From: Rhizobium sp. CCGE 510
GTDB lineage: Bacteria; Pseudomonadota; Alphaproteobacteria; Rhizobiales; Rhizobiaceae
Direction of reading: 5' to 3'
Length of the DNA stretch: 64,000 nt
Assembly: GCF_000292525.1 (NCBI RefSeq)
Contig: NZ_AEYF01000045.1
Location: forward strand, 859,844 to 923,843
The notes beneath the pieces were generated by a model that made no database searches, was not told where the DNA came from, and saw nothing but the letters and a program-made list of their open reading frames with translations. The number at the start of each line of letters is the position of its first letter. Within the stretch, counting starts at the first letter, position 1. The position numbers and the translations under genes are program-made. Below are positions 8,832 through 16,807 of this stretch, piece by piece.

Positions 8832-9799
8832 GCTGCCTGCCCCCCTGCGTCGGTCTGCTTTTGCCACCAGGCAACGAGATCACGAAGCCCTTGCTCCATA
8901 GAGATCTCCGCCTTGAAGCCGAGGAGCCGTTCGGCCTTGCTGATATCGGCAAGACGACGGGTCACGCCGTTGACCGTTCGGGCCTCTTTGTGCTCCGGCT
9001 CGAGTGAAGACCCCATAATGTCGCTCAGCATCTTCGCGAGTTCCAGCAGGCTTATTTCCTGGCCGCTCGCGACGTTGAACACTTCATCCGTGACATCGCT
9101 TTTCGCCGCCAGAATGTTTGCGCGGGCGATGTCGCGTGCATCGACGAAATCCATCGTCTGGCTACCGTCCCCATAGATGAGGGGCGGCATTCCCGCCACC
9201 AGACGTTCCATCCAACGGATCAGAACTTCCGTATAGGCGCCGTAGACGTCCATGCGCGGGCCGTAGACGTTGAAATAACGCAGCGCGACATAGCGCAGGC
9301 CGTACATCTCCGCAAAGCTGCGCATCAGCCCCTCGTTGAATGTTTTCGCCGCGCCGTAGATCGTCCGGTTATTGTACGGATGATGCTCTTCGGTCGTTGG
9401 AAAGCTTTCGGCAAGCCCCAGCACGGAAGCCGAGGAAGCAGCAACCACCTTCGAGACACCTGCCTTGACGGCAGATTCGAGAACGTTGAACGTGCCCTCC
9501 GCAAGGACATCGAAGGCCAGCCGTGGATCTTCCGCGCATTGCGTGATGCGGATGGCGGCCTGATGAAAGACGATATCGACGCCTTCGAAGGCTTTTACCA
9601 GAAGCGCTCTATCGCGGATATCTCCCTCGATGATGTTAACGACCCCACTGGCAATTGCCGTGCTGAGATTGTCCCTGCGTCCACGCACGAAGTTGTCGAG
9701 GATGATGATCTCACGCGGTTTTTCCAATGCGACGAGATCGGCAATATGCGACCCGATCAGGCCGGCTCCGCCGGTAATGAGCACCCGTTGATTTCTCAC
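8828..9799 (-). CDS. NAD-dependent nucleotide-sugar epimerase/dehydratase (extended SDR)
   Basis: The 323-residue protein starts with the Rossmann motif VLITGGAGLIGSHIADL. It carries SSASVLG, the catalytic-type YGAAK (Tyr-x3-Lys) and RYFNVYGPRM, all typical of UDP-glucose 4-epimerase-like extended SDR enzymes. The GTG at 9799 is chosen because GGAGGAAG lies just upstream and it forms a GTGA overlap with the acyltransferase stop; the open frame extending to 10177 is only read-through of that neighbour. The family epimerises, dehydrates or decarboxylates nucleotide sugars. In this setting it most likely makes the keto- or epimer sugar used by the following aminotransferase. Sequence alone does not settle 4-epimerase versus 4,6-dehydratase. 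Confidence 0.85.
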   Translation of the reverse strand: MRNQRVLITGGAGLIGSHIADLVALEKPREIIILDNFVRGRRDNLSTAIASGVVNIIEGDIRDRALLVKAFEGVDIVFHQAAIRITQCAEDPRLAFDVLAEGTFNVLESAVKAGVSKVVAASSASVLGLAESFPTTEEHHPYNNRTIYGAAKTFNEGLMRSFAEMYGLRYVALRYFNVYGPRMDVYGAYTEVLIRWMERLVAGMPPLIYGDGSQTMDFVDARDIARANILAAKSDVTDEVFNVASGQEISLLELAKMLSDIMGSSLEPEHKEARTVNGVTRRLADISKAERLLGFKAEISMEQGLRDLVAWWQKQTDAGGQAA

Positions 9800-10515
9800 G
9801 ATCTTCCTCCATGCGATATATCCAGCACAGGATCGGCTTCCGTGCGCCAGCGTACGAACTTCGCCGGCACACCGGCGACAACTGAAAACGGCTCGACATC
9901 CGAGACGACAACGGCGCCTGCGCCGACGATCGCGCCCTTCCCGATGGTCACGCCGGGAAGGATTGTGGCGTTGGTACCGATGTCGGCCCATGCGCCGATA
10001 CGGACCGGCTTGATTTCGAGATCCGTGCGGATGATTGGCTGATCCACCGGCAGGGCCGTGTGGGTCGAGCCAAGCACCTTGGCGCCGGGCCCCCAGCCGA
10101 CACAATCCTCGATCACCAGGTCGCGCGCGTCGAAATAGGCCATCGGGCCGATCCAGACATTGTTGCCGATCACGCAAGTACCGTCGAAGCGTCCCTGGAT
10201 ATAGGCCTGGGCGCCAATGAACACTCCATCACCGATTTCGAAAGTTTCCGGATGTTTGAAACCGGCACCGCCTGCAACCTGCAATCCCGTGCCACAGCTC
10301 CGCGTGATCGCTTGCCAGATGGCTTTGCGCATCATGGTGTCGACGACACCATCCCCCGTCGCGAAGCGAGCGTAGAGTTCGATCAGACCAGCGCGCCCAT
10401 AAGACACCCTGAGTTCTTCGGCCAGACCGGCCTGGTAAGCAGGGTCCGCCGGTCTTTCATGACGGCCGTGGACCGCCTGCACGATCCGGGCCTCCCCTGC
10501 ACGACTAGCTGACAT
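9796..10515 (-). CDS. Left-handed beta-helix (hexapeptide) acyltransferase
   Basis: This 239-residue protein has an N-terminal part without recognisable motifs (about 1-85), then hexapeptide repeats (FEIGDGVFIGAQAYI, CVIGNNVWIG, ATILPGVTIGKGAIVGAGAVV). It ends with the AGVPAKFVRWR tail of WbbJ/NodL/LacA-type O- or N-acetyltransferases, and a His in STHTALP lies between coils. The ATG at 10515 is used; it overlaps the upstream aminotransferase gene by 11 bases, whereas the longer open frame to 10650 runs through that gene. Position in the amino-sugar operon suggests acetylation of the new sugar or of the finished repeat unit. The acyl donor and acceptor cannot be told from sequence. Confidence 0.85.
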   Translation of the reverse strand: MSASRAGEARIVQAVHGRHERPADPAYQAGLAEELRVSYGRAGLIELYARFATGDGVVDTMMRKAIWQAITRSCGTGLQVAGGAGFKHPETFEIGDGVFIGAQAYIQGRFDGTCVIGNNVWIGPMAYFDARDLVIEDCVGWGPGAKVLGSTHTALPVDQPIIRTDLEIKPVRIGAWADIGTNATILPGVTIGKGAIVGAGAVVVSDVEPFSVVAGVPAKFVRWRTEADPVLDISHGGRS

Positions 10516-11608
10516 AGGCGTGCTCCAGCGCGGCGGCCACCTGATCGACATGCCACGCAGGCATCTCGGGATAGATCGGCAGCGAGAGGACCTCCCGTGC
10601 GGCGGCTTCCGAGATTGGGAAATCGCCGGTTTGGTAACCAAGGTCGGCATGGGCCTTCTGCAGATGAACGGGGATGGGATAGTGCAGCCCGGACTGAATG
10701 CCGTCCGCGGTCAGTACACGCTGAAGCTCGTCGCGATCGCGGCTTCTGATGGCATAGACGTGATAGACGTGGCGCCGGTCGGCGATTTCGACAGGCGTCC
10801 TCAAATTCGTCGAACCCCCAAGCAGTAACGAGTAGCGGCGTCCATGGGCGCGCCTTGCTTCGGTCCAAGCTTCGAGATGACGGAGCTTGATCCGCAGGAT
10901 CGCACCCTGAATGGCGTCCATGCGGTAGTTGAAGCCCTTCAGCAGATGGTGATAGCGCTGCTCCTGCCCCCAGTCGCGCAGCATACGCATCGTCTTGGCG
11001 TGATCGTCGCTGTTGGTGACGACGATACCCCCCTCGCCGCAGGCGCCGAGATTTTTACCGGGATAGAAGCTGAAGCAGCCGGATGTGCCGATGCTGCCGG
11101 CGCGCGCGCCTTTATATTGCGCTCCGTGCGCCTGGCAGGCATCCTCGATGAACGGTATCCGGTAGTGGTCGGCAATCGCTTTGATCGCGTCCATATCGGC
11201 CATCTGGCCATAAAGATGGACGGGAATAATGGCCTTGGTTCGGGGTGTAATCTTTGCCTCGAGCTGAGCCGGGTCCATGGTGAGCGTCACGGGCTCGACA
11301 TCGACGAAGACCGGTCGTGCACCTGCGTAGCAGATCGCCGATACGGTGGCGACGAAGGTGAATGGCACGGTGATGACTTCATCACCGGGGCCGACGCCTG
11401 CCGCAAGAAGCGACAGATGCAGAGCACTCGTTCCGGTATTGACGGCTATTGCGTGCTTGACGTCGCAATAGTCAGCGAACTCCTGCTCGAGACGCGCAAC
11501 CTCTTCGCCCAGTATGTATTGCCCCGAGGCGAGAACACCGAGCACCGCGGCGTCGATTTCGCTCTTGATCGATTGATATTGTGCTTTGAGGTCCAGGAAC
11601 GGGATCAT
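10505..11608 (-). CDS. DegT/DnrJ/EryC1-family aminotransferase, WbpE-like
   Basis: The 367-residue PLP enzyme begins MIPFLDLKAQY, typical of the WbpE/DegT group. It shows FIEDACQAHGA (Asp156) and the Lys185 motif FSFYPGKNLGACGEGG. WbpE-type enzymes aminate UDP-3-keto-GlcNAc(A) at C3 using glutamate. The two genes directly upstream encode a WbpB-like oxidoreductase and a WbpD-like acetyltransferase, the other two steps of the known WbpB/E/D route, so the pathway assignment is well supported. The start overlaps the oxidoreductase stop as ATGA (11605-11608). It differs enough from the aminotransferase at 7602 that the two are probably not interchangeable. The GnnB enzyme of lipid A diaminosugar synthesis is an alternative relative. 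Confidence 0.88.
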   Translation of the reverse strand: MIPFLDLKAQYQSIKSEIDAAVLGVLASGQYILGEEVARLEQEFADYCDVKHAIAVNTGTSALHLSLLAAGVGPGDEVITVPFTFVATVSAICYAGARPVFVDVEPVTLTMDPAQLEAKITPRTKAIIPVHLYGQMADMDAIKAIADHYRIPFIEDACQAHGAQYKGARAGSIGTSGCFSFYPGKNLGACGEGGIVVTNSDDHAKTMRMLRDWGQEQRYHHLLKGFNYRMDAIQGAILRIKLRHLEAWTEARRAHGRRYSLLLGGSTNLRTPVEIADRRHVYHVYAIRSRDRDELQRVLTADGIQSGLHYPIPVHLQKAHADLGYQTGDFPISEAAAREVLSLPIYPEMPAWHVDQVAAALEHAYVS

Positions 11609-12642
11609 GCAATGCGCCTCGCCTCTTCAAGTTCGATGATACGACCGCGCTGGGCGAGCGACCGGCTCGCGGCTTCAAGGATGCGGACGACACGCAGTCC
11701 GGCGAGCCCGTCGGTAATGGGCCGCGAATTTTGCTCGATGCAATCGACGAACTGATCTAGTTCGCGTTTCAACGCTTCGGTCATATCGAGCTTGGGCGCC
11801 CACATGTCGCCGCTGCGGTAACCCACCATCATCTGATGCACCTTCTCGCCGTAGGCCTGAGAATTTGGGTTCAGCGTGATGCCCTTGTCGTAGACCTTGA
11901 TCTTTTCGCTGGGCTCAAGATCGTCATAGACGACCATCTTGTTGCTGCCGCCGATGAGCGTGCGGCGCACCTTGACCGGCGCGAGCCAATTGACGTGGAT
12001 GTGTGCGATGAGCTTGCTCTCGAAGAACAGCGTCAGATAGGCGATGTTCTCCGGCTCACCGAGGACATGGCTCATGCCCGTCGCAGAAACAGCCACCGGC
12101 TTTTCCTGCAGGACATGGTCCAGGATGGACAGGTCGTGCACCGCGAGATCCCAGATGACGCTGACATCATGCTGGAACAGCCCCAGATTGACCCGAACCG
12201 AGTCGTAGTAATACATGTCGCCCAAGCCGCTTTCGACCAGTTCGCGCATCTTGCGGACGGCGCCGGTGTGGACGAAGGTGTGATCTACGGCCAGCACGAG
12301 GCGTCTGCGCGCGGCTTCCTCGACCATCCGCGCGGCTTCCTCCGTCGTCGATGCCATCGGCTTTTCGACAAAGACATGCTTTCCGGCCATCATCGCCTGC
12401 ATTGCGAGCTTGAAATGGGTCGAGACCGGCGTTGCGATGGCGATTGCATGCACTTTCGGATCGCGCAAAAGTTCCTCGAAATTGTCGGTGATCGTTACCG
12501 CGGGATACCGGCTTTTAACGGCCGCCAACCGTTCGACATTCAGATCACAGACCGAAAGGAGCTGTGCGCCGGCCGCTTCCGAAATGTTCCGAACCAGATT
12601 CGGACCCCAATACCCATATCCAACAACAGCAATGCCGATCAT
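11605..12642 (-). CDS. Gfo/Idh/MocA-family nucleotide-sugar 3-dehydrogenase, WbpB-like
   Basis: This 345-residue oxidoreductase has the N-terminal Rossmann motif VVGYGYWGPNL, the family-defining VFVEKPMAST (Glu-Lys-Pro) and a C-terminal alpha/beta domain with AVDHTFVHTG and WDLAVHDLSI. WbpB and GnnA relatives oxidise the C3 hydroxyl of UDP-GlcNAcA or UDP-GlcNAc with NAD+, giving the 3-keto sugar for the next aminotransferase. It is joined by ATGA overlaps to both neighbours, which argues for stoichiometric co-expression. No WbpA-type UDP-GlcNAc 6-dehydrogenase is in the window, so the substrate could be the non-oxidised sugar, or the 6-dehydrogenase could be elsewhere in the genome. Confidence 0.87.
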   Translation of the reverse strand: MIGIAVVGYGYWGPNLVRNISEAAGAQLLSVCDLNVERLAAVKSRYPAVTITDNFEELLRDPKVHAIAIATPVSTHFKLAMQAMMAGKHVFVEKPMASTTEEAARMVEEAARRRLVLAVDHTFVHTGAVRKMRELVESGLGDMYYYDSVRVNLGLFQHDVSVIWDLAVHDLSILDHVLQEKPVAVSATGMSHVLGEPENIAYLTLFFESKLIAHIHVNWLAPVKVRRTLIGGSNKMVVYDDLEPSEKIKVYDKGITLNPNSQAYGEKVHQMMVGYRSGDMWAPKLDMTEALKRELDQFVDCIEQNSRPITDGLAGLRVVRILEAASRSLAQRGRIIELEEARRIA

Positions 12643-13145
12643 CGCATTCCTCCCAACGCTTGCATGTTAACTGACCGGTCATGAACGCGACCGGTGATCC
12701 TCGCCGGAACGCCGGCAACAATGGCCCCGTCAGGCACATCCTTCGTTACAACCGCGCCGGCACCGACCTGTGCGGCCTCTCCGATGGTCACGCCGGGCAG
12801 AATGGTGGCGTTGCTGCCGATCGACGCATGGCGCTTGACCAGGGTGGGGATAACAACCCAGTCGGCCTCCGTCTGCAGACTGCCATCCGAATTGACGGCC
12901 CGCGGGTAGGTATCATTGGTGAACATGACCCCGTGGCCGACAAAAACGCCGTCCTCCAGCGTCACGCCTTCACAGAGGAAGGAATGGCTAGAGATCTTGC
13001 AGTCTTTTCCGACGATGACGTTTTTCTGGATTTCAACGAAGGTGCCGATGCGCGTTCCCGCGCCGATCGTGCAGCCGTAGAGATTTACAAGATCCCGATG
13101 GTGGATAACGCAGCCGTCACCCAGGTTGACGTTCGATGCAATCAT
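12639..13145 (-). CDS. Hexapeptide-repeat N-acetyltransferase, WbpD-like
   Basis: The 168-residue protein is nearly all left-handed beta-helix: GDGCVIHHRDLVNLYG, IGAGTRIGTFVEIQ, LEDGVFVGHGVMFTND, and the closing ATILPGVTIGEAAQVGAGAVV with AGVPARI. The HGVMFTNDTYPRA segment is characteristic of WbpD/WlbB UDP-sugar 3-N-acetyltransferases. It would acetylate the C3 amino group of the diamino sugar. It is the first gene of the minus-strand operon. The ATG at 13145 follows a GGGGGCGAG stretch, and the open frame above it has no ribosome site or homology. The gene overlaps the oxidoreductase as ATGA at 12639-12642. Codon use and motifs are intact, so it is probably functional. Confidence 0.85.
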   Translation of the reverse strand: MIASNVNLGDGCVIHHRDLVNLYGCTIGAGTRIGTFVEIQKNVIVGKDCKISSHSFLCEGVTLEDGVFVGHGVMFTNDTYPRAVNSDGSLQTEADWVVIPTLVKRHASIGSNATILPGVTIGEAAQVGAGAVVTKDVPDGAIVAGVPARITGRVHDRSVNMQALGGMR

Positions 13146-13658
13146 CCCAACTCGCCCCCTACTCTTCAACAGACCCTGACTTGGGTGAAACCGACAATCG
13201 CAAGAATGAATGCAAGGTTTCGTTTCGTCAGAGCAAATATTTCTTCGCTTCAAAAAGAATTGTTTTCTTCATCTTAGTAAAGAAACAAAACGTTGAAGCT
13301 CGTCCACCTAAAGGCGTATCTGCTTACGAAAATTGGATGATGATCGCATGCGAACGTCTATGCCAACGAACATCCGCAGCGACACGTCACGCGACGATCG
13401 ATCCTGATCCTCTACGTCGAAGACGGGCATGCTTTACATAGGTTTAGCGAGGTCGAATGAATATTCGTAGCAACCTCATCGGTCGACATACAAATGAATT
13501 AGATACAGATTGGTCAATTTCAACGAAATAACCATTTGTATCTCTGCATGGAACTTATGTGCTGAGGTAACCACTATTAATTAGTTTAACATCCTCGGAA
13601 CTGTGGTATTAAATTAGCACTTCTGGTAATTAAACTCCCATATTTACAGAGGAGTTTG
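13146..13658. promoter_or_regulatory. AT-rich divergent promoter region with two inverted repeats
   Basis: This 513-base gap lies between the amino-sugar operon (leftward) and the LuxR-type regulator (rightward) and is clearly more AT-rich than its surroundings. ATACAAATG at 13488-13496 is repeated exactly inverted at 13533-13541, 36 bases apart. A nested imperfect palindrome with core CGAAT/ATTCG is at 13449-13477. These suit operator sites for the adjacent regulator, but no binding consensus is known to me. No gene is seen. Confidence 0.4.
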
Positions 13659-13707
13659 ATGTTCGACTTTGAAGTACCGCGTAGAAAAAGACTGGGAGGA
13701 TGGGGCT

Positions 13708-14469
13708 TTGGATACAATAAATATAAACCACAGGCAGGAAAACGTATCTCTTCCGTTAGAGATCGAAGACGGCTCGACGGCGTTTGCCGGACCGTCAAAG
13801 TCAAAGCACTCGCTTGTTATTCTCGACAAGAGGGAACTTGATCGGCACTGCCTTGCGCAGTGCATGGCCGCTCACACGGCAGACTTCGCGATTCTGGCAT
13901 TCGGATCGATTGAAGAGTGGAAGCAAAGGCGCGAGGAATATCCTCCGCTTTCTGCAATCCTCTTGAACGTCGGCGGCAAGACGGTCGACGACCCTGTCGT
14001 TTCGGAGCAGATCAAGAGCCTTTCGTCGGAATTCGTGTCGACACCGGTCATCATATTGTCTGATAGTGACGACTTCGCCCAGATCGTGAAGGCGATCGAC
14101 TACGGAGCCAAGGGTTACATACCTGCCAGCGTCAGCATTAGCGTCTGCATGGAGCTCATTGCGCTATCGGTGGCAGGCGGACTTTTCGTGCCTGCAAGTG
14201 CCCTGTTCGCCATGCGTCACTTGCTGCAGTCGAACAACCCGACAGCGCACCCACTGGCCGGGATATTCACGGATCGCCAAGCCGAAGTCGTAGCGGCACT
14301 GCGGCGCGGAAAGGCGAACAAGATCATAGCCTATGAGCTCAACCTGCGGGAAAGCACCGTCAAGGTGCATGTCCGCAACATCATGAAAAAGGTCAAGGCA
14401 ACGAATAGGACGGAGGTTGTCTTCAAGCTTAACGACTTGTTCCAAAATGCTATTCCGGCATTGGCGTGA
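13708..14469 (+). CDS. LuxR-type transcriptional regulator with degenerate receiver domain
   Basis: The 253-residue regulator has an N-terminal receiver-like domain (about 33-160) and a C-terminal LuxR/NarL helix-turn-helix (about 188-245: TDRQAEVVAALRRGKANKIIA, ESTVKVHVRNIMKK). The receiver lacks the phosphorylation set. The position expected for the acceptor Asp is Asn87 in AILLNVGG, the first acidic pair is replaced by Leu-Asp, and the conserved Lys is lost in GYIPAS. Control by phosphorylation is therefore unlikely. The start is uncertain. TTG 13708 follows GGAGGA by 7 bases; the frame is open to TTG 13669; and the best-placed ATG (13659, after AGAGGAG) is in another frame. It lies among polysaccharide genes and probably regulates them. 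Confidence 0.8.
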   Translation: MDTININHRQENVSLPLEIEDGSTAFAGPSKSKHSLVILDKRELDRHCLAQCMAAHTADFAILAFGSIEEWKQRREEYPPLSAILLNVGGKTVDDPVVSEQIKSLSSEFVSTPVIILSDSDDFAQIVKAIDYGAKGYIPASVSISVCMELIALSVAGGLFVPASALFAMRHLLQSNNPTAHPLAGIFTDRQAEVVAALRRGKANKIIAYELNLRESTVKVHVRNIMKKVKATNRTEVVFKLNDLFQNAIPALA

Positions 14470-14534
14470 ATAAGACGTTGTTCTGACACTACGGCTGGAG
14501 CAAATCTTTTCTTCAACCACATTCTTGCTCAAAT

Positions 14535-14569
14535 CACCCGGTGGCGCGAATGCGTCACCGGGTCTTTTA
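14535..14569 (+). terminator. Rho-independent terminator of the LuxR-type gene
   Basis: ACCCGGTGGCGC pairs with GCGTCACCGGGT around a GAAT loop (one G-T wobble), followed by CTTTTAA. It lies 66 bases after the regulator stop, in the right orientation. Confidence 0.8.
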
Positions 14570-14681
14570 ATGCCGGGGCAATCTATTACGCTTCCCACGA
14601 CCTTGGCATGAAAAGCGATCGAGCCCAACTACGGACTGTTTTTCCGCACTTGCGGATGAACTAGCTCGGTCCGATGCTGCC

Positions 14682-15674
14682 TTATGCTACAACTCTTCGC
14701 CTCATAGAATTCAAGGCGTACCAGTACTTTGGCCCGATCGTTTTTTTGCAGACCAACTTGATCCAAGGGAACGAATTCCGCACATCAGGAGAAACCTCCA
14801 GCGCAAAACGCTGGATAGCCACGGCCGTCGCAACGTCGAAGTTGTTGAACGCGATTCCAGCCAGTTCAAGCGCCCGATTTGCGAGATCTCTGGCAAGAAA
14901 GCGTCGTAACATCTCATCTTTCTTGAGACCATCGGCCGCTTGGCTAAACAGGGTATCGAAAGCCTTTTTTCTTTGCAGAAGGTCGGAGAGAATATTTTCT
15001 CCATAGTATTGCCGCGACATATTCGAAGCATGTTGGCGATATACTGCTTGATCATCATTGATAAAGCCTACGCCGGCATGCGATGCGAGCCGCAGCCACA
15101 TTTCCATGTCGCCGGCATGCGGCAGTTCCTTGTTATAGCCGCCGACCTGCTTTTGCAGCGCCGTCCTCACAACAGCCGTTGGCGTTGGAACGAGATTGCG
15201 CGCTCCACTCAACCGCATGAATTGCCCACCGGAAAAAATCTGCATCGGGTGCACGTAATTGTCGCCGAGAGGATCAGCGCGCTTGCTCATCGTGCCATCC
15301 GGCTCCGCTATGAGCGCGTTCCCAAACGCCAACCCCACATCCGGATAATTGCGCATCAGCTCCGCCGAGCGGTCCAGCGCGCCCGGCAGTAGATAATCAT
15401 CCGCAGAAAGGAGCAGGAATAAGTCACCGCCTGCCCAATCGATCCCCTCGTTATAGGTGGCGATGTGGCCCATGTTTGCCGTGTGCCGTCGATAGGTGAC
15501 CCGCTTGTCGCGGGATGCCAGGGCCATTCCGACTTCCGGCGTATTGTCTGGTGAGCAGTCATCTATTATGAGCACGCGCACATCGACGCCCGCCTGCGAA
15601 AGGACGCTTTCAACGCATTCCTGCAAGAAATGTGAATAGTTATAGCAGGGAATTACGACATCAACACGTTGCAA
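14682..15674 (-). CDS. Family 2 glycosyltransferase
   Basis: This 330-residue GT-A fold enzyme opens with VDVVIPCYNYSHFLQECVESVL and has IIDDCSPDNTPE for nucleotide binding. LLLSADDYLLPGALDR carries the metal-binding acidic pair, and ETVMWLR-like residues (GDMEMWLRLA) complete the typical GT2 order. It would add one sugar to the lipid-linked repeat unit on the cytoplasmic face. Translation appears to start at TTG 15674, 7 bases after GGAGG. The next upstream gene in the same direction is another GT2 gene, 189 bases away. Donor and acceptor cannot be inferred. No membrane helix is obvious. Confidence 0.87.
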   Translation of the reverse strand: MQRVDVVIPCYNYSHFLQECVESVLSQAGVDVRVLIIDDCSPDNTPEVGMALASRDKRVTYRRHTANMGHIATYNEGIDWAGGDLFLLLSADDYLLPGALDRSAELMRNYPDVGLAFGNALIAEPDGTMSKRADPLGDNYVHPMQIFSGGQFMRLSGARNLVPTPTAVVRTALQKQVGGYNKELPHAGDMEMWLRLASHAGVGFINDDQAVYRQHASNMSRQYYGENILSDLLQRKKAFDTLFSQAADGLKKDEMLRRFLARDLANRALELAGIAFNNFDVATAVAIQRFALEVSPDVRNSFPWIKLVCKKTIGPKYWYALNSMRRRVVA

Positions 15675-15863
15675 ATTTCTTCCTCCGTGCGCACTGCGTC
15701 ACTTGGTTTGACAGATCTTCCGGACGTCAGATCGTTTCGTTGTTATGCGTTGTCTGCCGCTTCATTCTCGCAGGCGTCGAGAAATGTTTTCGCGCGCGAC
15801 CAGACGATCCCTAACAAGGCGGGCCGGGTAAGAAGACGAGGGATTACGGACTCGGCAAGACTT

Positions 15864-16679
15864 TCAGTACTCATGTTTGGCGCCGAGATAAGAGTAGGGG
15901 GAGAGCCTTGACAGCGCATATTGGCCGATCAGCTTTGCCACCGTGCGCCGCCTGAGCGGAAAGCCGAAATCCTGCCAGATGCGCCAGCGGTCCCGAGCCG
16001 GGAGAGACTTGAACCAGTAGTACGGCTGGTCGGTGAACGCGAGGGTCTTGCTGCCCGCAGGGGCAGGCTCTCCTATTCGCTTGTAGTCGGCTTCCCACGT
16101 CGTGCGGTAGCATACCGTCGCGGTCGGTTCATGAGCGCACGACAGCCGAGAGCTCCGGATCGAGCTCCAATAGACGGAATCTCCGACTGGATAGAGTTCC
16201 CTCGGCATGTGAGCCCAGCGCGCAATGATCGGCAGGGACGGTCGCGTAAGAAATAAGCAGTTGGTATCCACGTGCGTACGGCCGTCGCTCTTTAAGTCGT
16301 CGAACATGTAGGTGCCGTCCGCACGGTGCATCGAACGCCTCGATGTGCAAACCGCAGCACCGGTACGGCGGTGAAGTTCGAGCAGGCGCTGGATGTGGTC
16401 GGATTTGTACCAGTTGTCCGCATCGAGAAACGCTACCGCGTCATAGCCCTGGGCAAAGGCACTGAGGCTGCCGATCACGCGAGCCATGTTGCCTGCGTCG
16501 CCGTGAGCATTGGGCAGGATGAAATGTTTTGCGCGCCAGCCACCGACGACAGCGTTCGGAAACCCGTCGGCAACAAAAACATGGTCGCATGCAACGGTTT
16601 GGTCGAGAACGCTCGCCCGGCATTGCTCAAGGAGCTCGTTAGGCTCCTTGTAGTATGGCGTAATAACAGCAATGCGCAT
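15864..16679 (-). CDS. Family 2 glycosyltransferase
   Basis: The 271-residue enzyme begins MRIAVITPYYKEPNELLEQCRASVL. It has VFVADGFPNAVV and the DxD-like AVAFLDADNWYKSDHI, followed by a second half rich in Trp/Arg/Tyr (YPVGDSVYWSSI, RRRTVAKLIGQY). This is a short, soluble GT2 of the kind found in O-antigen and EPS clusters. The ATG at 16679 has AGGACATGAAGC before it. It lies between another GT2 gene and the UDP-xylose synthase gene on the same strand, which places it in the polysaccharide pathway. Specificity is unknown. Confidence 0.82.
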   Translation of the reverse strand: MRIAVITPYYKEPNELLEQCRASVLDQTVACDHVFVADGFPNAVVGGWRAKHFILPNAHGDAGNMARVIGSLSAFAQGYDAVAFLDADNWYKSDHIQRLLELHRRTGAAVCTSRRSMHRADGTYMFDDLKSDGRTHVDTNCLFLTRPSLPIIARWAHMPRELYPVGDSVYWSSIRSSRLSCAHEPTATVCYRTTWEADYKRIGEPAPAGSKTLAFTDQPYYWFKSLPARDRWRIWQDFGFPLRRRTVAKLIGQYALSRLSPYSYLGAKHEY

Positions 16680-16739
16680 GCTTCATGTCCTCAGTGTTTT
16701 TGCGGCGATTTGCACGTCCGACGGCGGCCGCTCTTTTTG

Positions 16740-16782
16740 CAAACCGCGGTTTGGGGCTCGGTTCATTGAAAGAAACCGAGCC
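16740..16782. repeat. Adjacent palindrome and hairpin downstream of the UDP-xylose synthase gene
   Basis: CAAACCGCGGTTTG (16740-16753) is a perfect 14-bp palindrome. One base later, GGCTCGGTT (16755-16763) pairs exactly with AACCGAGCC (16774-16782), and the plus strand continues TTGGTTTTC. The T-rich tail would terminate plus-direction transcripts; for the minus-strand genes it may only mark an mRNA end. Confidence 0.45.
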
Positions 16783-16807
16783 TTGGTTTTCGCTTTGCCG
16801 TTGCTGT

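Noticed and set aside
9800..10177. N-terminal extension of the epimerase frame
   Set aside because: It lies inside the acyltransferase gene in another frame; the GTG at 9799 has a strong ribosome site and the Rossmann motif begins there.
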